Assembly: GCF_014803405.1 (NCBI RefSeq)
Contig: NZ_JACYFG010000007.1
Span: 1 to 64,000 of the forward strand
DNA length: 64,000 nucleotides
Source of the DNA: Pelagicoccus enzymogenes
GTDB taxonomy: Bacteria; Verrucomicrobiota; Verrucomicrobiia; Opitutales; Opitutaceae
Direction of reading: 5' to 3'
Numbering within the stretch: position 1 is the stretch's first letter; every line of letters starts with the position of its first letter. The notes beneath the pieces are model-generated. The model searched no databases. It had not been told where the DNA came from and saw only the letters and a list, made by a program, of their open reading frames with translations. Shown piece after piece: positions 1 through 5,901 of this stretch. The translations under genes were made by a program, and so were the position numbers.

Positions 1-594
1 CTGGGTACGCCCGGCATGGGCGTCGACTGATGTGGTTAAAGTCCACTGCGCATGGAACCTGTAGGTTATGATCATTAGCGAAAGTAAACTAAGAAAAAGC
101 GCTAGCCGAAGGCAACTGCGAAGTCGCGAGGCTTCGTGGGAAGGAAGCCCTAGGCAAAGCCGCGAGACGATGTACAAGAACGCCATACAAGGCCCAGCGC
201 CTCGGGCGAGCGTGCCCAGCGACGCGAAGCCCGGAGAAGGTTCGGGGCGCAGGGTAAATGGCGCGTTTGCGCGGCGGAAGTCGACGTCCTTATCCGGGGA
301 GGCCTCATGCTCCCGCGGGGATGGCTTAAACCTGCCATCGGATCTCCGCAGCTCCCGCAGCGATGCGGGAGTCGGACATGAGGAATCAGCAGAGGGCATA
401 GTAGCGCCATGAGGCGAGCCGGGAGTAGCTGCCGACGGGGGACCCGTCCAGCGAAGGGTCCGAAACTCGCATGGGGCGAAGGCCCGAACCGACACGACGG
501 GTTCCGGCCCGAACTCTCGCCCTGCGGGTATGCCTCGCCAGAGGTAGCGCAAGGGCGGCGGGAAGCGGACAGCCGGGACTCGGAACGCGACCTG

Positions 595-1854
595 ATGGAA
601 GCGATCCTGGACGCGGAGAACGTGTCCGGGGCGTGGAAGCGGGTGAGGGCCAACAAGGGCGCGGCGGGGGTGGACGGAGTGTCCGTTGAGGACTTCCCCG
701 GCCTCTTCCGCGAAGCTTGGCCCAGGCTGCGCGAGCGGCTGGCGGAGGGCTCGTACGAGCCCGCGCCGACGTTGCGCGCGGAGATAGGCAAGCCCGACGG
801 GGGCAAGAGGCTGCTGGGGATCCCGACCGTATTGGACCGGGTGATACAGCAGGCGATCGTGAGGGTTCTGGGGCCGATATTGGATCCGGGCTTCAGCGAA
901 AGCAGCTTCGGCTTCCGTCCCAATCGCTCGGCGCGCCATGCGGTCGAGCAAGTTGGCGACACCATAAAGTCGGGTCGGCGCGTGGCGGTGGACTTGGACC
1001 TGTCCAAGTTCTTCGACCGCGTCGATCATGATATATTGATGTCGAGCCTTGGGAGGAAGGTCCGCGACAGGCGCGTCCTGCGCTTGGTGGGCAAGTACCT
1101 CCGGGCGGGAGTCCAGGTCGACGGGCGCCTGCATGCGACGAGGGGGGGCGTGCCTCAGGGCGGTCCGCTTTCGCCGCTGCTGGCCAACGTGGTCCTGGAC
1201 GAGCTCGACAAGGAGCTCGAATCGCGCGGCCATCGCTTCGCCCGCTACGCGGACGACTTCGTCGTACTCGTCAAGAGCCCTCGGGCTGGCGAGCGGGTGA
1301 TGGCGAGCGTGAGGAAGTTCCTCGAGCGCAGGCTCAAGCTGAAGGTGAACGAGGGGAAGAGCCGCGTCGTGAAGGCGAGGGAACTGGAGTTCCTCGGCTT
1401 CGCCTTCGGAACCGGCGGGAAGATCGTGTGGAGCGAGAAGTCGCTTGGCGTGTTCAAGCGCCGGATACGCGAGTACACGTGCCGCAGCTGGAGCGTGTCC
1501 ATGGAACGCCGCCTGCTCAAGCTCGCCCAGTACGTTCGCGGCTGGATGGGCTACTACGGCGTCAGCCGGACCTTCAAGGAGGCCAGGCGCCTGGACCACT
1601 GGATCCGGCGCCGCGTGCGCTGCTGCTACTGGAAGCAATGGAAGACGCACTCGAACCGGGTCAGGCAGCTCGTGTCCCTCGGGGTCGATCTGCGGACCGC
1701 GGTCAAGACCGCGGTGACCCGGCTGGGGCATTGGAAGATGTCCAAGACTCCAGGGGTGAGCCAAGCCCTGTCGAAAGGCTATCTCAAGGGACAAGGGGTT
1801 CCGTCCCTGGTGGAACTCTGGACCCGTGTTCACTATCCGGATACGTCCCGATAG
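595..1854 (+). CDS. ltrA: Group II intron reverse transcriptase/maturase
   Basis: This 419-residue intron-encoded protein would splice its host intron and copy it into new DNA targets by target-primed reverse transcription. The N-terminal RT0/RT1 region contains GAAGVDGVS. The RT core includes SSFGFRPNRSARHAV, VDLDLSKFFDRVDHD, the GGVPQGGPLSPLLAN block and the catalytic YADD box at residues 218-221. The maturase X region follows, with QYVRGWMGYYGVS. The C-terminus ends at HYPDTSR with no H-N-H endonuclease domain, as in compact class C type enzymes. I chose the ATG at 595, because residues encoded from the earlier in-frame ATG at 409 look like translated intron RNA and match no RT domain. The reading frame is intact, so the intron may be active. 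Confidence 0.93.
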   Translation: MEAILDAENVSGAWKRVRANKGAAGVDGVSVEDFPGLFREAWPRLRERLAEGSYEPAPTLRAEIGKPDGGKRLLGIPTVLDRVIQQAIVRVLGPILDPGFSESSFGFRPNRSARHAVEQVGDTIKSGRRVAVDLDLSKFFDRVDHDILMSSLGRKVRDRRVLRLVGKYLRAGVQVDGRLHATRGGVPQGGPLSPLLANVVLDELDKELESRGHRFARYADDFVVLVKSPRAGERVMASVRKFLERRLKLKVNEGKSRVVKARELEFLGFAFGTGGKIVWSEKSLGVFKRRIREYTCRSWSVSMERRLLKLAQYVRGWMGYYGVSRTFKEARRLDHWIRRRVRCCYWKQWKTHSNRVRQLVSLGVDLRTAVKTAVTRLGHWKMSKTPGVSQALSKGYLKGQGVPSLVELWTRVHYPDTSR

Positions 1855-1860
1855 CGTGTG

Positions 1861-1933
1861 GGAACCGCCCGGTGCGGATCCGCATGCCGGGTGGTGTGGG
1901 GGCCGCGGGAGTTAATGCCCGTGGCTACCCGAT
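1861..1933 (+). ncRNA. Group II intron domains V and VI
   Basis: Domain V is a hairpin with outer stem CCGCCCGG (1865-1872) pairing with CCGGGTGG (1887-1894), wobbles included, and an inner stem TGCG/CGCA around GATC. Domain VI follows, with GCCGCGGG pairing with CCCGTGGC, one wobble included, around an AGTTAATG loop. The intron ends at CCCGAT. These are the catalytic core and branch-site domains. No clear bulged branch-point A can be picked by eye, so the splicing mechanism (branching or hydrolysis) is not settled. Confidence 0.75.
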
Positions 1934-1940
1934 TTCGACT
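1934..1940 (-). other. Remnant of a third attC site split by the intron
   Basis: The base G4 before the intron plus TTCGAC after it form GTTCGAC on the + strand, i.e. GTCGAAC on the - strand. This has the RYYYAAC-like shape of an attC R'' box and comes directly at the stop codon of the GNAT gene, as expected for a cassette end. The next bases on the other side of the intron (CAG) also match the neighbouring attC. Unlike the boxes of the first two cassettes, GTCGAAC is not the exact complement of this cassette's own 5' start (TTGTGC). The cassette may therefore be a hybrid or the box may have diverged. Confidence 0.6.
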
Positions 1941-2685
1941 AGCAATCTTTTGGTTCCAGAGTCTGAATATGAATCGTTTTTCGTTCAGGATTTAGGGCCG
2001 AATTCTGTATTAGTACCTTGGATATTTCTTCTTTGGTTGTCGCCACGGTTCGCCCGTTCGCGGGATCAATCAAGATGGGTTCCTGTCCCCGCAATGCCGC
2101 GACAAATATATGATAGCCTACGGGAGAACGGTCTTCTCGAAAGAGTAGAAGAGAAACTGCGGGAAATCTACCCCGATTCGTTTCTTTTTCGATTACCTCC
2201 AGAGCAGCTTGAGTATCGTAAAGTTTGTCCTCTCCCTGTAAGCCAACTTCATCTTGTAAATCTTCGTTTCCGAATCCTTTCTTTTCGTAGAAAGAGATGC
2301 CAATTTTGTTGGTTGCTAAGACCCACAAGAAAACGATTTTATTCTCTATTTCCTCTTCTACTGTTTTCCAGAAGGTCGTTCCGATTCCAGAGCCGTAGTG
2401 TTGTGGATCGAGGTAGATAGCGGTTAGCTCTGTTGCTGTATTTAAATCTTCATCTCTTGATCTTCCGAAATTGAGAAACCCGAGGATCTTAGAATGGTCG
2501 TCCTCAACCACAAAAAGGAATCCGTTATTTTCTACGCAACCTCTCCACATTATTGCCCGCTTGGAAGGATCAAGTGAGGCTAGGAAGTCGGCTGGAAGCG
2601 AATTTTTGTACGCTTCCTGCCAAGAGCGAACGTGGATTTCCGCTATCCGATCAACGTCTTCTAGATTCGCTCTTCTTGCTTTCAT
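1939..2685 (-). CDS. Cassette 3: GNAT-family N-acetyltransferase with C-terminal extension
   Basis: The N-terminal part (about residues 1-150) is a GNAT acetyltransferase that would move an acetyl group from acetyl-CoA to an unknown amine. The start KARRANLEDVDRIAEIHVRSW, the strand ELTAIYLDPQHYGSGIGTTF (acetyl-CoA loop of Q/RxxGxG type) and the late motif NKIGISFYEKKGFG are typical. The remaining roughly 95 residues, including GYHIFVAALRGQEPILIDPA, are not part of a normal GNAT fold and I do not recognise them. I start at the ATG at 2685, 14 nt inside the cassette. The alternative TTG at 2739 would lie in the upstream attC. The stop codon overlaps the split attC box, so the 3' end is intact despite the intron. 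Confidence 0.8.
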   Translation of the reverse strand: MKARRANLEDVDRIAEIHVRSWQEAYKNSLPADFLASLDPSKRAIMWRGCVENNGFLFVVEDDHSKILGFLNFGRSRDEDLNTATELTAIYLDPQHYGSGIGTTFWKTVEEEIENKIVFLWVLATNKIGISFYEKKGFGNEDLQDEVGLQGEDKLYDTQAALEVIEKETNRGRFPAVSLLLFREDRSPVGYHIFVAALRGQEPILIDPANGRTVATTKEEISKVLIQNSALNPERKTIHIQTLEPKDC

Positions 2686-2693
2686 CTTTCTTT

Positions 2694-2819
2694 GCACAAC
2701 GTCAAATCCACACGATGGCGGCTTCGGTTGAGATTCCAAGTCTGTTGAGGTTGATTTCCATGGGGTCGTTATGAAAGAGGCGAGCGTTTTCCGCCATTGT
2801 GTGCGATGCCTGGTTGGCT
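2694..2819 (-). other. attC recombination site of cassette 2 (126 bp)
   Basis: On the - strand the R'' box AGCCAAC (2819-2813) and the R' core GTTGTGC (2700-2694) bound an imperfect inverted repeat. The arm GCACACAATGGCGG pairs with CCGCCATCGTGTG, leaving one unpaired G on the R'' side, which is the extrahelical base expected in attC. AGCCAAC is the exact complement of GTTGGCT, the core at the 5' start of the same cassette, as required for a cassette that circularises. The stop codon of the STM3941-like gene lies inside the site. Confidence 0.88.
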
Positions 2820-3335
2820 GTATTTTAGGAAGCTATCTTCGAGCAAGATCTTCAGTTCGGAAAATTCACAATCGAGTGCCTTCGATGTGATCCAGACTGT
2901 ACTGCTCCCTGTGTGTAGTTTCATAATCATTTTTTGAATCGGGCCTCGTCTCTTTGCATATTTTTTAGGATCGGAGACTAAAATGATCATTTGCTTTGAG
3001 CTCTGGACCTCAACTTCATCGACTCCATAAATATCATTCCAATCGATCCATCCGACACTGGAGGAGTTGGAATTCTCGAATATGCCCTTTGGTGATATGA
3101 CCAATCCTGGCTTCCTATCGAAGAGCTTGGGTAGCGTACTCAAACCGAAGAGACCGAAGAATAGAATGCAAAGAGCAGCAATAATTCGTGCCATTTCAGG
3201 CGAATGACGAGTCTGAGTGTCAGCAATCGACCAAATGAAAACGCCAGCCACCACAAACGCTAAGGATAGCAGAGAGATGCCTACTATCTTTCCTTTGCTT
3301 AGGGAGATCGTAATGACGTTTTCGTCTGTATTCAT
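2769..3335 (-). CDS. Cassette 2: STM3941-like membrane protein
   Basis: A 188-residue protein with two N-terminal membrane segments (about residues 16-38, GISLLSLAFVVAGVFIW, and 52-72, IIAALCILFFGLFGL) followed by a soluble domain. It has the layout of the STM3941 family of bacterial membrane proteins of unknown role: the GLVISPKGIFENSNSS strand, WIDWNDIYGVDEV and a later WITSKALDC segment. It is a guess that it could act as an immunity or bacteriocin-resistance type protein, since such genes are common cassette cargo. The ATG at 3335 is chosen because it lies 12 nt inside the cassette. The upstream ATG at 3359 lies within the preceding attC. Confidence 0.75.
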   Translation of the reverse strand: MNTDENVITISLSKGKIVGISLLSLAFVVAGVFIWSIADTQTRHSPEMARIIAALCILFFGLFGLSTLPKLFDRKPGLVISPKGIFENSNSSSVGWIDWNDIYGVDEVEVQSSKQMIILVSDPKKYAKRRGPIQKMIMKLHTGSSTVWITSKALDCEFSELKILLEDSFLKYSQPGIAHNGGKRSPLS

Positions 3336-3341
3336 TTTCTT

Positions 3342-3409
3342 AGCCAACGCCGAGTGCATACGATGGAGGAGGCGCAGCCTCCGGAATTGTATGTCACGAC
3401 TTGTTCGGT
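3342..3409 (-). other. attC recombination site of cassette 1 (68 bp)
   Basis: On the - strand the R'' box ACCGAAC (3409-3403) and the R' core GTTGGCT (3348-3342) enclose a hairpin. GTGACATACAATTCCGGAGG is opposite CCTCCTCCATCGTATGCAC with a CTGCG loop and one extra A on the R'' side. ACCGAAC is the exact complement of GTTCGGT, the core at the 5' start of cassette 1. The stem sequence CATACAAT...CATCGTATG resembles that of the neighbouring attC (CACACAAT...CATCGTGTG), so both belong to one host-type attC family. Confidence 0.9.
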
Positions 3410-3410
3410 A

Positions 3411-3869
3411 TTATTGAACTACTAGAGGAGTGTATATTCCGCTACCTTGTTGGTAAACTGTTGGTAGTTTCCATGAATGCACCTCCTTTTGCTCGTTATT
3501 GGTTGTTTCGATGAAGGTAACTTCTATGACTTCACCTCCCTTTATAACATCAATATAGTAGTCACTGCCTTCCTTTGCTGTGAAATCAAATCGAATGATT
3601 TCCGATCTTCTGTATCCGGTAGCTGCCCAAAATCCAATTCTGTGATGACCATGAGGTAGGTAAACGGGATTCCCTGGAGATGCCTCTCGTGCTTCTCCGT
3701 CAATTTCTACGATAAAAATATTTCCTCCTTTTTTCCCAAGTAGGGTTCCCATAGTCACCGTTTCTCCGAGTAGAGTGACGTGTCCTTCTGGTTTGGTCGG
3801 AATATTTGTTGTTTTACAACCTGCAATCAGGCAAAAGAAGGCAAGCAAGGGGATGTGTATAATTTTCAT
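3411..3869 (-). CDS. Cassette 1: putative lipoprotein of unknown function
   Basis: A 152-residue protein with a short lipoprotein signal peptide (KIIHIPLLAFFCLIAGC, lipidated Cys18) and a soluble beta-rich remainder containing HVTLLGETVTMGTLLGKKGG and YLPHGHHRIGFWAATGYRR. The pattern of a structured loop with polar residues after YLPHGHH is reminiscent of PEGA-like surface modules, but I do not claim the family. The ATG at 3869 is 14 nt inside the cassette. As the first cassette next to attI it is the one most likely to be expressed from an integron promoter. No known resistance function is visible. Confidence 0.75.
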   Translation of the reverse strand: MKIIHIPLLAFFCLIAGCKTTNIPTKPEGHVTLLGETVTMGTLLGKKGGNIFIVEIDGEAREASPGNPVYLPHGHHRIGFWAATGYRRSEIIRFDFTAKEGSDYYIDVIKGGEVIEVTFIETTNNEQKEVHSWKLPTVYQQGSGIYTPLVVQ

Positions 3870-3877
3870 TTGTTTAT

Positions 3878-4035
3878 ACCGAACAGTAGTATTATGCGTC
3901 AGATTTGTCGGGTTAATTTTCCGGGGTTATGCGACAAGAATTTAAGCGAAAATGCTTAGAGCGGTTGCATTTGTCAACGACTTAGGAAAAGTTGGTGTCG
4001 CATAACTCAAGTGGAGCTGTCCCGAGTTATGCGAC
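3878..4035 (-). promoter_or_regulatory. attI and cassette 1 junction with repeated GTTATGCGAC motifs
   Basis: The junction core on the - strand is GTTCGGT (3884-3878). Towards the integrase gene there are four copies of one motif: ATTATGCGTC (3891-3900), GTTATGCGAC (3926-3935), its inverse GTCGCATAAC (3998-4007) and GTTATGCGAC (4026-4035). Direct repeats next to a core site are the usual integrase-binding sites of attI, so this is the likely attI. A -35-like TTGACA on the - strand (3977-3972) could be part of a cassette promoter, but a good -10 box 16-18 bp from it is not evident. Confidence 0.6.
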
Positions 4036-4064
4036 CAGGAACTCAACACTAAACCCGTAATTGT

Positions 4065-5444
4065 ATGTCGAATGAACCGGATCAGCCGGAATGGCTTCGC
4101 CGTGCCCGCCAGCTTTGGATAGCCGCAGGCACTCCCGCAGGATTGGACGAGGCGTGGAGCCCGAAGTGGATAAAGCGTTTCTTGAACTACCTGGAGAAGC
4201 GAAACGGGGGACGCTTGCCGTCTGCGTTGCCTAGCTACGCGGTGGCGCGCTCGTTCGAGCGGTTTTTGCGCGAGAATTGGAAGGTGGAGGATTGGCAGGT
4301 AGAGCAGGCGGGCAAGGCGGTGGACTGGTTGCTTGACGCAGCGGGTTCGCATGGGGGGGAGGTCGGTCCTGCGGAGATTCTGGCGCGCGCGCCGGTAGAG
4401 GTGCCTGCATCCCAGCTGGCTTCGCTCGAGCAGGTGGAGCGGTATTTCGTGGAGGAGGGTGGCATGGAGCGAGTGGTTCGGGTCGTCGCTCGCAGGAAGG
4501 GACGGGCCCTCTCCACGGAGAAGGGATACGCGATGTGGGTTGGCCGGCTGAGGAGATGGTGGGGCAAGCAGGCGTTGGGCGCGGTTTGCTTGGAAAGCCG
4601 GGAGCAGGCGGGAGAGGAGCTGGAGCGCGGGATCGCCGGGTTCCTGGACGGATTGGCAGTGGTGGAGGACGTGGCCCAGGCGACGCAAAACCAGGCCTTG
4701 AACGCCTTGATTTTCGCCTATCGCGCTTGCCTGGGGATGGAGCCCGGCGCTTTGCCTGACTACAGGGCATCGAAGCGCGGGAGGGTTCTGCCGGTGGTGC
4801 TGTCTCGCGACGAGATGGCGCGCTTCATGGCCTGCGTGGAGCCGAAGGCCCGCGCCCTGGTAAAGCTGATGTATGGGAGCGGGCTTCGGGTCAGCGAGGC
4901 GCTGCGGCTGCGGGTGAAGGACTTGGACTTCGCCTACGGCGTGGTGGTGGTTCGGGACGGCAAGGGCAGGAAAGATCGCCGGACGCCTTTGCCGGAAGGG
5001 TTGGTGGAGCCCTTGAAGGAGCACTTGCGGTCCGTTCGGGCTTTTTTCGACAGGGACAGGGCGGCTGGGGTAGATGGAGTCTACATGCCGAATCGATTGG
5101 ACAGGAAGTACCCGAACGCCTCGAAGGAGTGGCCCTGGCAGTACGTGTTTCCGACGGAACGGTTGCAGAAGGATCCGCGCAGCGACGCGGTGAGGCGGCA
5201 CCATTGGAACGACCGCTTCGCCCAGCGGGCTGTAAAGGATGCGGCGCGGGCGGCGGGCATCCACAAGCATGTGACTCCGCACGTGATGCGCCACTCATTC
5301 GCGACGCACTTGCTGGAGGACGGGTACGACATCCGCACGGTCCAGGAGCTGCTGGGGCATGCCTCGGTGGAGACGACGATGATCTACCTGCACGTGATGA
5401 ACCGGCCTGGCATGCACGTTAAAAGTCCTTTGGGCGATCTGTGA
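4065..5444 (+). CDS. intI: Integron integrase (tyrosine recombinase)
   Basis: A 459-residue tyrosine recombinase that would insert and excise gene cassettes at attI and attC. The catalytic residues are visible: Arg275 in [14 protein letters not shown], His406-x-x-Arg409 in [11 protein letters not shown], the His of LLGHA, and Tyr441 in [10 protein letters not shown]. The extra patch specific to integron integrases between the Arg and His boxes is present ([20 protein letters not shown], then [14 protein letters not shown]). The SAM-like N-terminal part is longer than in mobile class 1 integrases (459 against about 340 residues), with an additional roughly 100 residues before the usual start. 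It is GC-rich, unlike the cassettes, and is divergent from them. No Shine-Dalgarno is seen before the ATG. Confidence 0.95.
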   Translation: MSNEPDQPEWLRRARQLWIAAGTPAGLDEAWSPKWIKRFLNYLEKRNGGRLPSALPSYAVARSFERFLRENWKVEDWQVEQAGKAVDWLLDAAGSHGGEVGPAEILARAPVEVPASQLASLEQVERYFVEEGGMERVVRVVARRKGRALSTEKGYAMWVGRLRRWWGKQALGAVCLESREQAGEELERGIAGFLDGLAVVEDVAQATQNQALNALIFAYRACLGMEPGALPDYRASKRGRVLPVVLSRDEMARFMACVEPKARALVKLMYGSGLRVSEALRLRVKDLDFAYGVVVVRDGKGRKDRRTPLPEGLVEPLKEHLRSVRAFFDRDRAAGVDGVYMPNRLDRKYPNASKEWPWQYVFPTERLQKDPRSDAVRRHHWNDRFAQRAVKDAARAAGIHKHVTPHVMRHSFATHLLEDGYDIRTVQELLGHASVETTMIYLHVMNRPGMHVKSPLGDL

Positions 5445-5509
5445 GGCGGATTCTTGCCCTTTGGATGCGGTTTTTGAGAGGGGAGGTCTTTGGGGTGGGG
5501 TGGGATTTT

Positions 5510-5581
5510 CGCGACCAAGGTCGCTCCTACGTTCGGTTTGGGATGCGGCTTGGTGTTGATCCTGCAGCGCGGACGGCGTGG
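5510..5581 (+). repeat. 72-bp direct repeat, copy A (REP-like)
   Basis: This block is identical to 5806-5877, 296 bp downstream. It begins with the palindromic core CGCGACCAAGGTCGCTCCTA, found in variant form at 8581 and 57170, and ends with GATCCTGCAGCGCGGACGG. A third partial copy of the second half lies at 5626-5669. The rest of 5445-5901 holds only this repeat material and no supported gene. Confidence 0.85.
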
Positions 5582-5625
5582 TGCCGAACGAAGTGACACG
5601 TCCAGCCGTCCCTCCAGAGGGGGGG

Positions 5626-5669
5626 GATCTTGCAACGCGGACGGCGTGGAAGCCGTCCCTCCAGTTGGG
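5626..5669 (+). repeat. Partial repeat unit GATCTTGCAACGCGGACGG
   Basis: It matches 5853-5896 except for a few bases. It carries the hairpin GGACGGC-GTGGAA-GCCGTCC followed by CTCCAGTTGGG, and appears to be a solitary second half of the repeats on either side. Confidence 0.75.
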
Positions 5670-5805
5670 TTGACGAGGTGGTGGAATTGGGGATGGAGAC
5701 GAGAAGCGTCTCGGGACGAGCCGCGCCACCTTGGGCTTGGCTTGGAAAGGATGAAGAGTGTCCGCTGGGACAGCGGCCGCTAGCTTGTTGGGTGGGGCGG
5801 ATTAT

Positions 5806-5896
5806 CGCGACCAAGGTCGCTCCTACGTTCGGTTTGGGATGCGGCTTGGTGTTGATCCTGCAGCGCGGACGGCGTGGAAGCCGTCCCTCCAGTTGG
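5806..5896 (+). repeat. 72-bp direct repeat, copy B, extended to the end of the helicase gene
   Basis: The first 72 bases equal copy A. The unit continues through GGACGGCGTGGAAGCCGTCC and stops five bases before the stop codon of the converging SNF2 gene. Its hairpin may also serve as a 3' end structure for that gene. Confidence 0.85.
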
Positions 5897-5901
5897 GGCT
5901 G

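Larger units (their letters stand above)
5..1933 (+). mobile_element. Group II intron with maturase, inserted in an attC site
   Basis: The element starts with GTACG, a variant of the GTGYG intron 5' end, followed by a GC-rich domain I-like leader. It encodes a reverse transcriptase/maturase and ends with recognisable domain V and VI hairpins and the 3' end CCCGAT. Removing bases 5-1933 joins CTGG to TTCGACTAGC. On the - strand this recreates GTCGAACCAG, and its AACCAG matches the start of the neighbouring attC (AGCCAACCAG). The intron lies on the strand opposite the cassette genes, as reported for class C-attC group II introns. The class assignment is an inference from target and layout. Exact ends may be off by one or two bases. 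Confidence 0.85.
1..5444. mobile_element. Chromosomal integron (integrase end of the array), interrupted by a group II intron
   Basis: An integron integrase on the + strand is divergent from a file of small genes on the - strand, which is the standard integron layout. Each of the three cassettes starts 12-14 nt before its ATG with a TTNNNN core half, and the cassettes are separated by attC sites with 7-base end boxes, an imperfect stem and one unpaired base on one arm. Cassette 1 runs 3883-3348, cassette 2 runs 3347-2700, and cassette 3 starts at 2699. The array continues beyond the left edge of the window. All cassette genes face away from the integrase. Their low GC compared with the integrase and intron fits separate origins. 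Confidence 0.88.

Noticed and set aside
409-594. N-terminal extension of the intron reverse transcriptase from the ATG at 409
   Set aside because: The added 62 residues are typical of translated GC-rich intron RNA and match no RT segment; ATG 595 gives the normal start.
150-1007. 285-codon - strand frame inside the intron
   Set aside because: Antisense shadow of the intron RNA and RT gene; arginine/serine/proline-rich with no domain.
2686-2739. TTG-started longer form of the cassette 3 acetyltransferase
   Set aside because: It would start inside the upstream attC, outside the cassette; ATG 2685 lies 14 nt inside the cassette like its neighbours.
3942-5294. 450-codon - strand frame opposite the integrase gene
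   Set aside because: Shadow of a high-GC gene; composition is His/Pro/Arg-rich and lacks any motif.
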